From the NCBI GenBank assembly GCA_035550295.1, contig DASZPJ010000007.1:1-38407 (forward strand): a DNA stretch of 38,407 nt, read 5' to 3'. The notes beneath the pieces were generated by a model. That model had not been told where the DNA came from, ran no database searches, and worked only from the letters and a program-made list of their open reading frames with translations. Shown in pieces: positions 1-7,591 of this stretch. Source of the stretch: DASZPJ01 sp035550295 (GTDB lineage Bacteria > Patescibacteriota > Saccharimonadia > Saccharimonadales > UBA4665). Position numbers and translations under genes: made by a program. Each line of letters begins with the position of its first letter. Position 1 is the first letter of the stretch.

Positions 1-176
1 TTATAAGCGCAGGCATACTCGGCGGTAGTCTCGATGATTGCCTTGTTGAAATCCAGCAGTGGCGTACTGCTACTCTCGAATTCTTTGGGTAGCTTATCAA
101 AATCCGGGTCAAGTCCAATACAAAGTAGGGAATTAGCGGACCGGACACGAGCCTCGAGTTTTTCCAGGAACGTCAT
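1..176 (-). CDS. pyrF: Orotidine 5'-phosphate decarboxylase, N-terminal part (cut by window edge)
   Basis: Reading the minus strand from the ATG at 176 gives 58 codons before the window ends. The product has the signature LLCIGLDPDFDKLP at about residues 17-30, followed by FNKAII and CAYK near residues 43-59. This is the N-terminal beta-strand pattern of the pyrF type 2 family, which decarboxylates OMP to UMP as the last step of de novo pyrimidine synthesis. A -10-like TATTAT ends 8 bases before the ATG, so the mRNA is probably nearly leaderless. It is divergent from the dihydroorotate dehydrogenase gene at 218, which fits the function. The C-terminal catalytic region lies outside the window, so its integrity cannot be judged. 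Confidence 0.88.
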   Translation of the reverse strand, partial: MTFLEKLEARVRSANSLLCIGLDPDFDKLPKEFESSSTPLLDFNKAIIETTAEYACAY

Positions 177-183
177 TAAGCTA

Positions 184-190
184 TATAATA
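184..190. promoter_or_regulatory. Overlapping divergent -10 boxes between pyrF and the first DHODH gene
   Basis: The same bases read TATAAT on the plus strand (184-189) and TATTAT on the minus strand (190-185). The plus box lies 28 bases before the GTG at 218, leaving a short leader with a Shine-Dalgarno. The minus box lies 8 bases before the pyrF ATG. The two polymerases could not occupy it together. Position and match only; no start site is known. Confidence 0.5.
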
Positions 191-217
191 TCTGTAAAGC
201 AACTGAGGAGCAACCAA

Positions 218-1309
218 GTGCCAAAAACCCCGGGGGTCATGTTCGACCCTACCAAAACCTTCGACGACAACTTCGATAATGGACCGTTCCCGCCGAGCGG
301 GGAAGTTATCTTTGAAAACATTGGCGAACCGACATACGAATTCCTCGGCCACAAGCTCTATTCGCCATTTGGTATCGGCGCCGGCAGTTTGCCAACCAGC
401 AAACACGTCGGCTACGCCTTTAACCACGGTTTTGACGTCGTTTGCTACAAAACCCAACGCAGCGTGCCGTTTCCAGCCAACGAGTTTCCGAACGTCACGT
501 ATTTGGACGTTGACGGCGATTTAACACCGGAAAAATTAGCCGAGCCGATTGTCGGCCATCTCGACTCTGACAAGCCGACTGAAGAGCTAACTATTACTAA
601 TTCCTTTGGCAATCCGTCGCGCGGTCCGCAGTTTTGGGTGGAAGACATGCAGCGAGCCGTCGCGGCGCAGGGTAGCGGACAGCTTTTGATTGCCAGCGTC
701 GTTGGCACCATACAGGATGGTTTTAGAGAGTCTGATTATTATGACGACTTTGCCAAAGCCGCCGGCCTGGCCGTCAGCGCTGGTGCGCCAGTCATCGAAA
801 TCAATTTGTCTTGCCCGAACGTCGCCAATGAAGGTGTGCTGTGCTACAACCCAGCCGCCGTTAGCGACATTCTGAACCGAGTTAAGACTGCGATCGGGGA
901 CACGCCGCTGGTAGCCAAAATCGGTTACTTTACGCCACAGCAGCAACCGTTATTAGAGCAAATCGTCAGCGACAACCAGCAGCGCGTGGCCGCTTGGTCG
1001 GCCATCAATACGTTGGTGGCAACTGTCGTAGACGAAAAAGGCGACCAACTACTGCCTGGACCGGGGCGGCTAAAGAGCGGGGCTTGCGGACGTGGCATCA
1101 AATGGGCTGGACTCGATATGGTCAAACGGCTCAACGCACTACGCCAGCAAAAAGGCTTTGATTATCAAATCATAGGTATTGGTGGCGTCATGACACCCGC
1201 CGACTTCCAAGAATATCGAAATGCCGGCGCCGATATTGTCCAATCCGTCACTGCCGCTATGTGGAATCCAAGCTTGGCCGCGCAGGTTAAATCTTTCTTA
1301 AATAGCTGA
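218..1309 (+). CDS. Dihydroorotate dehydrogenase-like flavoprotein, paralogue 1
   Basis: 363 aa, FMN-dependent TIM-barrel (PF01180 type) that should oxidise dihydroorotate to orotate. Visible motifs: KTQRS (K78, equivalent to the FMN-contacting lysine), ITNSFGN (126-132, substrate-binding asparagine), EINLSCPN with C199 at the class 1 catalytic cysteine position, VAKIGYF, and IIGIGG near the phosphate-binding end. The cysteine argues for class 1 (soluble) rather than class 2 with serine. The GTG start at 218 is supported by GAGGAG at 205-210, seven bases upstream; this is one of the few transcript-leading genes here with a clear Shine-Dalgarno. It sits opposite pyrF and just before a second paralogue. 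No PyrK-like subunit gene is in the window. Exact electron acceptor is unknown. Confidence 0.82.
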   Translation: MPKTPGVMFDPTKTFDDNFDNGPFPPSGEVIFENIGEPTYEFLGHKLYSPFGIGAGSLPTSKHVGYAFNHGFDVVCYKTQRSVPFPANEFPNVTYLDVDGDLTPEKLAEPIVGHLDSDKPTEELTITNSFGNPSRGPQFWVEDMQRAVAAQGSGQLLIASVVGTIQDGFRESDYYDDFAKAAGLAVSAGAPVIEINLSCPNVANEGVLCYNPAAVSDILNRVKTAIGDTPLVAKIGYFTPQQQPLLEQIVSDNQQRVAAWSAINTLVATVVDEKGDQLLPGPGRLKSGACGRGIKWAGLDMVKRLNALRQQKGFDYQIIGIGGVMTPADFQEYRNAGADIVQSVTAAMWNPSLAAQVKSFLNS

Positions 1310-1326
1310 TCACCCCTGGCAACTCG

Positions 1327-1335
1327 TGGTATCAT
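1327..1335 (+). promoter_or_regulatory. Extended -10 promoter before DHODH paralogue 2
   Basis: TGG-TATCAT, with 8 bases between the hexamer and the ATG at 1344. It implies that the second DHODH copy can be transcribed separately with almost no 5' leader. Confidence 0.5.
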
Positions 1336-1343
1336 AAGAGATC

Positions 1344-2435
1344 ATGGCGAAGTCCAATTATCAGCCAATCTACGATATTACCAAAACTTTTGAAGAAAAC
1401 TTGCAGCTCGGGCCTAATCCGGCTTACCGGGCCGAACAGGCAACGCCCCCAGTCCACCAAAAATATGAGCTGTTTGGCTTTAAGCTAAATTCGCCTTTTG
1501 GTGCATCCGCTTCGCCAACTGGCGCTGACAGCCGGTTTATCAAAGCCATGTTCGACAGTGGTTTTGACGTTGTGACTACCAAAACCCGGCGCAGCGTGCA
1601 CTATCGCCCAAACCAATTCCCAAATATCGTTCACATCGTACCGGGGAAGATCCGGAAAGACCATAACTTTGAAGCCCTAGCCAGCCGCACCAGTGCCGAC
1701 ACCAGCCATTACCGCACGCTGACCATCGCTAATTCCTACGGTAATAATTCGCTGGACCCCAGCTACTGGGTGCCGGACGCCGAACTGGCCAACAGTTACG
1801 CCGGTCCTGGGCAGCTATTAATTACCAGTATTGTCGGCACCATCCAGCAGGGTTTTAGCACCGTCGATTATTACAATGACTTCGCCAAAACCGCCGTGCT
1901 GGCCAAAAACAGCGGCGCCAGAGTTATCGAAATCAACTTTTCCTGCCCGAACGTGCTGAACCAGGGCGTGCTGTGCTACGACCATGTAGCCGTTGAAGCA
2001 ATCTGCCAGTTGGTTAAACAGGCTGTTGGCAACACCCCGATCATTGCAAAACTGGGCTACTTCCCACCAAATGAGGATAACGATTTAGGTGTAGTGGTCA
2101 GATCGATTGCCCCATACGTGGCCGGAATCAGTGCCATCAACACCTTCGCGGCACCTATTTACGACGAAAACGGCCAACAAGCCCTGCCCGGCAAGGGTCG
2201 GTTGAAGGCTGGTTTGTCTGGTCATGCCATTAAGGACCTGGGGCTGGACATGACCACACGCCTGGCTAAAATCCGCCAAAATGACAATCTTGGCTACACT
2301 ATCATTGGCATTGGTGGCGTACTGGCCGCCAGTGATTTTCATGACTACCGAAAGGCTGGCGCTGATGTGGTGCTGTCGGCAACCGGCGCGATGTTTAATG
2401 CCGACCTGGCCAACGAGATAAAAGCTAGTCTTTAG
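1344..2435 (+). CDS. Dihydroorotate dehydrogenase-like flavoprotein, paralogue 2
   Basis: 363 aa, exactly the same length as the upstream paralogue and alignable end to end, including the N-terminal motif D-x-TKTF. By eye the pair is clearly related but far from identical, so this is an old duplication. It keeps the class 1 features: KTRRS (K80), IANSYGN, EINFSCPN with catalytic C201, IAKLGYF and IIGIGG. Both copies therefore look catalytically competent. They may form a hetero-oligomer or use different substrates or acceptors; the sequence cannot say which. Its 3' end overlaps the convergent GNAT gene by 11 bases. Confidence 0.8.
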   Translation: MAKSNYQPIYDITKTFEENLQLGPNPAYRAEQATPPVHQKYELFGFKLNSPFGASASPTGADSRFIKAMFDSGFDVVTTKTRRSVHYRPNQFPNIVHIVPGKIRKDHNFEALASRTSADTSHYRTLTIANSYGNNSLDPSYWVPDAELANSYAGPGQLLITSIVGTIQQGFSTVDYYNDFAKTAVLAKNSGARVIEINFSCPNVLNQGVLCYDHVAVEAICQLVKQAVGNTPIIAKLGYFPPNEDNDLGVVVRSIAPYVAGISAINTFAAPIYDENGQQALPGKGRLKAGLSGHAIKDLGLDMTTRLAKIRQNDNLGYTIIGIGGVLAASDFHDYRKAGADVVLSATGAMFNADLANEIKASL

Positions 2436-2967
2436 TCTTGACGGCTTTTAAGACGGACTGGGCAGGCGATTCCAAAAGAACACCCGGGCGACCCGTCGTT
2501 TTATATTCAAACCGTCGAACTTCCTTAAAACCCAGCCGCTGGTAATACTTGATCAATTTGTCGTGCTCGGCCGCCGTATCGCAACGCAAAACCTGTTTGC
2601 CGCGGCGCTTGGCTTCTTCGCAGGCAAACCGCATTAAGGCAATGGCCTCAGCAGTTTTGCCGCGGACCGGATCCTTCATCCACTTATAGATATACAGCGC
2701 CTTACCGTCACGGCTGGCATCGCCCCATATAACGGCCCGTTCATTGCAACAAATAGAGGCTGTGATAGAGCCATCTTTATGCCGGGCAATATAGCATTGG
2801 CCGCGTTTGATCTGCCGCTCCAACCGGCCATAGACATAATCCATGGCTGTCCACATTGGCGTGCCGGCCCGTTCGGCGGCGTACTGGTTCGCCCGATCCA
2901 GCAACAGCTTTACTTCCGGCAAATCGTCGGCTTTGGCTTGGACAATTTGGAAGCTGCTTTTTGGCAT
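2425..2967 (-). CDS. GNAT-family N-acetyltransferase
   Basis: 180 aa. The C-terminal half has the GNAT pattern: a strand with ALYIYKW, a basic acetyl-CoA loop region VRGKTAEAIAL, a helix with EEAKRRGK, VLRCDTAAEHDKLIKYYQRLGF and a final strand. The D-x-A-x-x-x-x-LIKYYQRLGFKE tail is typical of small-molecule acetyltransferases. I prefer the ATG at 2967 over the in-frame TTG at 2973, because an AGAGG Shine-Dalgarno lies seven bases upstream of the ATG. The gene is last in the argG operon; the Shine-Dalgarno lies inside the end of the amidohydrolase gene, and the TTG alternative would overlap that gene's stop. Substrate unknown; context suggests an amine or amino acid derived from arginine metabolism (inference). 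Confidence 0.72.
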   Translation of the reverse strand: MPKSSFQIVQAKADDLPEVKLLLDRANQYAAERAGTPMWTAMDYVYGRLERQIKRGQCYIARHKDGSITASICCNERAVIWGDASRDGKALYIYKWMKDPVRGKTAEAIALMRFACEEAKRRGKQVLRCDTAAEHDKLIKYYQRLGFKEVRRFEYKTTGRPGVLLESPAQSVLKAVKTKD

Positions 2968-2969
2968 AT

Positions 2970-3962
2970 TCAATCCTCTAGGAATAGTGCTTTGCGGCCG
3001 TTGACGGTCGCGATGTCGGCCAGGGCATCTAGGTCATAGAATCGCTGGGCTTCCAGCAAAAATCGCAGTTCCATCCACATATCACCGTCGGTAAACGGTT
3101 TATAGATGTCTTGTATGTCGTCTGAACCAATTGCCACGGTCAGGCCGGCAGGAATCATCTCTTTGACTGGCGTTACTGAATTGTGAATCGGGCCAATTAC
3201 GTCGCCAGGCTGGCCGGCCACCCAGCTGTTGTCCATCCAGGCTGTCGGGCAGGCTACGAATATAATGCCCGCCTCCTTAAGTTTTTTGTACAGTTCTTGC
3301 CGGTAGGCTTTAGGCTGAGCGCCAACTGAAATCGAGTGGATCGCTACCACTTTGCCCTGGTAATTGTGCTCGATGGTTTTTTGCAACAATAGTTCGGTGT
3401 CGCGTTGGTCTGGCGAATTGAACTGGTCGACGTGAATGTGCAATGGCTTGCCACCATTTTTCTTGGCGGCTTCAAACAAAATGTCCAAATGCTCGGCTTC
3501 GTGACCGGCGTCCTTTTCGGGTAAACCACCTATAAAATCTACAAATTCGGCACCGATCTCGAACCACTTCCGGGCTTCGGGGTCGAGCACGCCTTTGACG
3601 ACTTGGTTGATAAACTTGATGTCCAATTTGTCGCCATAATTTTCCTGCAGCCGTTGGCCAGCTTTGATAGCTTTATCCTGAATTACCGGGTCGACATCGA
3701 TGTAAGCCCCGATGGCTTGGCCCCCTTGCGCCAAGAAACCTTCAACTGCCCGCACCATGTTAGCGTAAATATCATCGACACTGGCCGCGGCTTTGTACTT
3801 GTCAGGATAATCCCATTTTTCTTGGAGTGTGCCGTCAGTTAATTTGAAGTTTTCTTCGTTGAGAATAAAAGCCCGGTCAATGTGGGCGTGGGCGTTTACC
3901 CAGCCGCCTTTGGCCTTAATTTTCTCGAGTAGGATTTGTTTTGGATCAATAAGATTTGCCAT
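2970..3962 (-). CDS. Metal-dependent amidohydrolase, cytosine deaminase-like family
   Basis: 330 aa. Metal-binding motifs appear in family order: HAH (H25, H27), HIHVDQ (H177), IHSIS (H209) and GSDD (D281). In cytosine deaminase the residue three after the third histidine is the proton-shuttling glutamate; here it is Q180, so ordinary cytosine deamination is doubtful. The family also contains C-N hydrolases acting on cyclic or linear amides. It sits in the argG operon, 7 bases after the amidinotransferase-fold gene, and its stop region overlaps the GNAT start region. No signal peptide; cytoplasmic. Fold assignment is firm, substrate unknown. Confidence 0.75.
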   Translation of the reverse strand: MANLIDPKQILLEKIKAKGGWVNAHAHIDRAFILNEENFKLTDGTLQEKWDYPDKYKAAASVDDIYANMVRAVEGFLAQGGQAIGAYIDVDPVIQDKAIKAGQRLQENYGDKLDIKFINQVVKGVLDPEARKWFEIGAEFVDFIGGLPEKDAGHEAEHLDILFEAAKKNGGKPLHIHVDQFNSPDQRDTELLLQKTIEHNYQGKVVAIHSISVGAQPKAYRQELYKKLKEAGIIFVACPTAWMDNSWVAGQPGDVIGPIHNSVTPVKEMIPAGLTVAIGSDDIQDIYKPFTDGDMWMELRFLLEAQRFYDLDALADIATVNGRKALFLED

Positions 3963-3969
3963 ATGTTAT

Positions 3970-4779
3970 CTACTCTACCATGCCCGGCAGGCTATTAGTC
4001 AGGCAGTGCACGCCGCCACCGCCAATTGGCTTGAAAGCTGATAGATCGAGTTCGACCACTTGTTTGCCAATCGCTTCCAATTTAGCTCGAAAACTGGCTT
4101 GGCCGGCAGGGATGATAACCGTGTCGCCAATCGCTACGCTGTTGGCACAAAAACCATCAGTCTCGTCTTTGGTAAGTTCGTGCGCGTCCGGTAAGCGGCG
4201 TTTGATTTCGGCTAGGGCTTCAGCCGTAAATGCGCCGGGGTAGTAAAAAACAGCGTCCCGTAAACTCAGCATCGCGACGTCGAGGTGGAAGTAATCGTCA
4301 CTAGTTACCGGCAAGCCGACGAATTCAACGCCAAATTGCTGGCTGAGTTTGGCGGCGTCTTGTGGTTCAGCCCGGTCACCAATACCGACATAGTAGGCTG
4401 CGCCGTGATGCACAATGTTACCGCCCTCAAAAGTCGTCACCGGCTCAATGGTGTCATAGCCATGATCGGCAAACCACTGGCGCCAAAAGGCCGTTTCCGG
4501 CTGTCGTTCCGGGTGGCGAAAACTGGCCAATACAATCTGCCCTTTGATGACGGCATACTCATCACGCGTCCAAAAAATTTCGTCCGGCAGCTTGCCGTCA
4601 AACGTCGCGACTTCAACATCGGCATACTGTTTTAAAGTTTCGAGCATGGCGTGCCATTGTTTGTTTGCTAAGGCCGGGTCAGAGCCGTCCGGATCCATCC
4701 ATGGGTTGATGGCATGGCCGACCCTAAAATCACTATCTTCACAAACCAGGATGCGCGGCTTTGACGCGCCAGTACTCAT
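3970..4779 (-). CDS. Amidinotransferase/arginine deiminase-fold hydrolase (DDAH-like)
   Basis: 269 aa guanidine-group-modifying enzyme (PF02274 superfamily). Catalytic landmarks are visible: TRDEY (R72, D73), FEGGN (E118), YFHLDVAM (H165) and GGGVHCLTNSLP with nucleophile C259 close to the C-terminus. The length and the C-terminal cysteine resemble dimethylargininase-type hydrolases more than the about 400-aa ArcA. Such enzymes release citrulline or a related ureido acid from a guanidino compound. Citrulline is the substrate of the ArgG encoded immediately upstream, whose stop overlaps this start by one base (TAATG). That pairing suggests channelled chemistry, but the substrate could be a methylated arginine, arginine or agmatine-like compound. 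Confidence 0.75.
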   Translation of the reverse strand: MSTGASKPRILVCEDSDFRVGHAINPWMDPDGSDPALANKQWHAMLETLKQYADVEVATFDGKLPDEIFWTRDEYAVIKGQIVLASFRHPERQPETAFWRQWFADHGYDTIEPVTTFEGGNIVHHGAAYYVGIGDRAEPQDAAKLSQQFGVEFVGLPVTSDDYFHLDVAMLSLRDAVFYYPGAFTAEALAEIKRRLPDAHELTKDETDGFCANSVAIGDTVIIPAGQASFRAKLEAIGKQVVELDLSAFKPIGGGGVHCLTNSLPGMVE

Positions 4780-6413
4780 TAAATGCGTGCCTCGCTCAGT
4801 TTGGTAACCATTTCCTTGGCAACCGACACGCTGGTGACCAGGGGCACATTGTGTTTGACAGCTTTTTCGCGAATGATCTGGCCGTCAGTCTTTTCCTTGT
4901 CCTTGCTGGATGGCTGTTCGGTACCAGTCGGGATGTTGATGATCAGGTCAAAACGGTTGGCGTCCAACAGTTCGCCAAGATTGGGCTTGAGTTCCGGACT
5001 GCTGATCTTATTCACTAGAATGGCGTCGATGCCATTAGCCTTCAGGAATTTATGTGTCTTGTAGGTCGCATACAATTGATAGCCAAGTTCGTTGAGCGCT
5101 TTCATTTGCGGCAAAAGTTTCAGCTTTTGATCGCGGCCGCCGACAGCCAGCAGGGCAGTGTGCTGGCGACGCTGGGCCAGTTTCATCTGCAAGCTGAAGT
5201 GTTCGATGAAGCCGGCCGAGGCGTTTTGGTTCAGGCCATCGGACACCATGAAAGTTGCCAACTTTTCATCAAAGATGCTGTTTGGCGTTTCCAGGGTTAG
5301 GACATTGACCGTGCCTTTGTACAGTTTGACGGTGACTTTGCCGGTGACTTTTTGGTTGACCTCGTCGACGAAGGCATTAATGTCGTTCATCAGCGGTTCC
5401 AGCCACAGGCCGTCGTAGCACAAGTAGGCCCACTTTTGGTCAACAATTTCTTTGAACTCGTATTCACGGCGGGTCGAAACATAGTGCTCGAGTTTTTTAT
5501 GGGCGGTGATGATGACTTCGGCGGCCGGGGCTTCGTAAATGTCGCGGATCTTCATGCCGATCAGCCGGTCTTCCAGGTGAATATTAGTGCCGACACCGTG
5601 CTTGGCGCCGATGGTGTGGACTTTTAGTATCAGGTCTTTGAGACTCATGTGTTGGCCGTTGAGCGCCACCGGAATACCGCGAACGAATTCCAATTCCAGG
5701 GTTTCGGCCTTGTCTGGGGCGTCTTCCGGCAGGGTGTTGTACTGCAGCACCTCTTTGAGCGGTGGAACTTTGGACGGGTCCTCGATGTCGCCGCCTTCGC
5801 CGGAGCTACCCCACATGTTTTCGTCATAAGAAAACGGTTTCGCGACACTGTGCGAAACCGGGATGTTGTGCTTCTTGGCGTATTCGAGTTCTTCCAGACG
5901 GCCCATGCTCCATTCGCGGATCGGCGCCAAAATTTTGATATCCGGGTTCAGCGCCAGGGCAGTGGCGTCCAAACGGACTTGGTCGTTGCCGCGGCCAGTA
6001 CAGCCGTGGGCGATGGCGTCAGCGCCTTCCTGGGCCGCAATTTTGACAGCCCACTTGGCCAATAGCGGCCGGCCGATACAGGTATGCATGTGATAGCCCT
6101 CTTGGTAAGAGGCATTGGCTTTAATGCCTCTGGAGATGTACTCGTTGGCAAATTCGTCTTTGGCGTCAATCACATAGGCAGCGACTGCACCGAGGTTCAG
6201 GGCTTTCTGCTTGATAGCTTCGAGGTCGTCGACAGTTTGGCCAAGGTCAACAGTCAGCGCCACGACTTCAGCTTTATATTCATCCTGGATCCATTTAAGT
6301 AAAACGGAGGTGTCCAAACCTCCGCTATACAGCAATACAACTTTTTTAACCTCGCCCTTACGGCCTTCATATGATGCAACCTTGACGTACTCGTTTTTGC
6401 CGCTTATTGCCAT
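4779..6413 (-). CDS. argG: Argininosuccinate synthase fused to a C-terminal MGS-like domain
   Basis: 544 aa, whereas type I ArgG is about 400 and E. coli ArgG about 447. Residues about 23-412 are a complete synthase: ATP loop YSGGLDTS (29-36), CIGRPLLAK, HGCTGRGNDQVR, PIREW, and the usual ending near AGFIEHFSLQMK. Residues about 418-540 match the MGS-like domain at the end of carbamoyl-phosphate synthetase large subunit: LLAVGGRD, LGYQLYATYKTHKFL (448-457), GIDAILVNKI (461-470), DLIINIPTG (489-497) and IIREKAVKHNVPLVTSV (513-529). That domain binds UMP, IMP or ornithine in CarB, so allosteric control of citrulline use is a reasonable inference. GAGGTG lies 4 bases before the ATG. It heads a four-gene minus operon. 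No argH is in the window. Confidence 0.9.
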   Translation of the reverse strand: MAISGKNEYVKVASYEGRKGEVKKVVLLYSGGLDTSVLLKWIQDEYKAEVVALTVDLGQTVDDLEAIKQKALNLGAVAAYVIDAKDEFANEYISRGIKANASYQEGYHMHTCIGRPLLAKWAVKIAAQEGADAIAHGCTGRGNDQVRLDATALALNPDIKILAPIREWSMGRLEELEYAKKHNIPVSHSVAKPFSYDENMWGSSGEGGDIEDPSKVPPLKEVLQYNTLPEDAPDKAETLELEFVRGIPVALNGQHMSLKDLILKVHTIGAKHGVGTNIHLEDRLIGMKIRDIYEAPAAEVIITAHKKLEHYVSTRREYEFKEIVDQKWAYLCYDGLWLEPLMNDINAFVDEVNQKVTGKVTVKLYKGTVNVLTLETPNSIFDEKLATFMVSDGLNQNASAGFIEHFSLQMKLAQRRQHTALLAVGGRDQKLKLLPQMKALNELGYQLYATYKTHKFLKANGIDAILVNKISSPELKPNLGELLDANRFDLIINIPTGTEQPSSKDKEKTDGQIIREKAVKHNVPLVTSVSVAKEMVTKLSEARI

Positions 6414-6426
6414 GAATCACCTCAAA

Positions 6427-6456
6427 TTGTTAGATTTTATGCCTCAGGTCAGTCAA
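6427..6456 (-). promoter_or_regulatory. Candidate argG operon promoter
   Basis: On the minus strand TTGACT (6456-6451) is followed after 18 bases by TAACAA (6432-6427). An alternative -10, TAAAAT, lies at 6439-6434 and would leave room for the Shine-Dalgarno at 6423-6418. Either choice gives a leader of roughly 7-14 bases. Confidence 0.4.
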
Positions 6457-6541
6457 TTTTTGCCAAATTATTGCCTGAATTAGTAAAAAGTTTACTTTTT
6501 TTGCGAATAAATGTCAACCACCTTGAGCGTGGGGAAAATCA

Positions 6542-6550
6542 TGCTAAACT
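6542..6550 (+). promoter_or_regulatory. Extended -10 promoter of prs
   Basis: TGC-TAAACT ends 6 bases before the prs ATG at 6557, so the predicted transcription start falls on or next to the A of the ATG. TTGAGC at 6523-6528 is a possible weak -35 with a 16-base spacer. Confidence 0.5.
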
Positions 6551-6556
6551 GGTGAC

Positions 6557-7531
6557 ATGAATCGAGTTGGGACTTCCGATCGTTTGCAATTGCTAACCGG
6601 CCGCGCTCACCCAGAGTTAGCTGCCGAAATTGCCGACCACCTTGGCATGAAGCTAGCTGACGTCCAGCTGGGCAACTTCGCTAACGGTGAAATTAGCATT
6701 CGTTTTAATGAGTCCCTGCGTGGCAACGACGTCTTTATCATCCAAACCCACGGCGACCGCGTCCACGAAGCCATCTTTGAGCAGTTACTTATGATTGACG
6801 CGGCTAAGCGTGCATCAGCTCGTAGCATTACAGCTGTATGTCCACTCCTCAGCTATGCACGACAAGATCGAAAAGCAGCGGGCCGCGAACCAATCGGGGC
6901 CCGTTTAATTGTTGATATGCTAGCCGCCGCTGGCGCCGACCGTATCATGAGTGTCGACCTGCACTCCGGCCAAACCCAAGGCTTCTTTAACGGACCATTC
7001 GACCACCTGATCGCCGGTCCGCTTTTCAAAAAATACGTCAAAGACAATTTTGATGGCACCGAAGTCTTTGTTTCACCTGACGCCGGCCGCGTAAAGATGG
7101 CTGAACGCTACAGCAGCGCGCTGGGCACTGGCATGGCCATCATCCACAAAACGCGTTCTACCGTCAAACACAACAGCGTCGAAGCCAAGCACCTAATCGG
7201 TGACGTTGAAGGCCGCGACTGTATTATCGTCGATGACATGATCGACACCGCCGGCACTTTTTGCGCTGCCGCTGACCTGCTAAAAGAGCGTGGCGCCCGC
7301 AAAGTTTATGGCCTGGCCACCCACGGCATTTTCTCTGAACCAGCCTTACAACGCATCGAAGATTCAGCTTTTGAAAAGATTGTGGTCACCAACACCGTAC
7401 CGATCGACACCAAAGGTATCACAAAAAAGGTTGATGTCCTGTCAGTTGCCAAATTGCTGGCTGACGCCATCGACGCCGTCGCCCACAGCCAATCCGTTTC
7501 GGCCCTCTTTGAAGGCCAAAACCAAATGTAG
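6557..7531 (+). CDS. prs: Ribose-phosphate pyrophosphokinase
   Basis: 324 aa, the usual length. It makes PRPP from ribose 5-phosphate and ATP, feeding purine, pyrimidine and NAD synthesis. Seen: GNFANGEISIRF near residues 39-50, CPLLSYARQDRK (95-106), a flexible-loop region, SVDLHSGQ, and the PRPP-binding loop DCIIVDDMIDTAGT (221-234). In the catalytic flexible loop the usual KRR-type stretch reads HKTRS (197-201), a mild variation. It has its own promoter, is divergent from the argG operon, and is followed 60 bases later by purA, so PRPP and AMP synthesis genes are neighbours. Confidence 0.95.
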   Translation: MNRVGTSDRLQLLTGRAHPELAAEIADHLGMKLADVQLGNFANGEISIRFNESLRGNDVFIIQTHGDRVHEAIFEQLLMIDAAKRASARSITAVCPLLSYARQDRKAAGREPIGARLIVDMLAAAGADRIMSVDLHSGQTQGFFNGPFDHLIAGPLFKKYVKDNFDGTEVFVSPDAGRVKMAERYSSALGTGMAIIHKTRSTVKHNSVEAKHLIGDVEGRDCIIVDDMIDTAGTFCAAADLLKERGARKVYGLATHGIFSEPALQRIEDSAFEKIVVTNTVPIDTKGITKKVDVLSVAKLLADAIDAVAHSQSVSALFEGQNQM

Positions 7532-7576
7532 CAAATTAGACTCCTCTAAAACCTTGCGCCAGCCAAAGTCTTCCGG

Positions 7577-7582
7577 TATAGT
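7577..7582 (+). promoter_or_regulatory. -10 box of purA
   Basis: TATAGT ends 9 bases before the ATG at 7592, with no Shine-Dalgarno in between. Confidence 0.4.
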
Positions 7583-7591
7583 CAATCCGCT

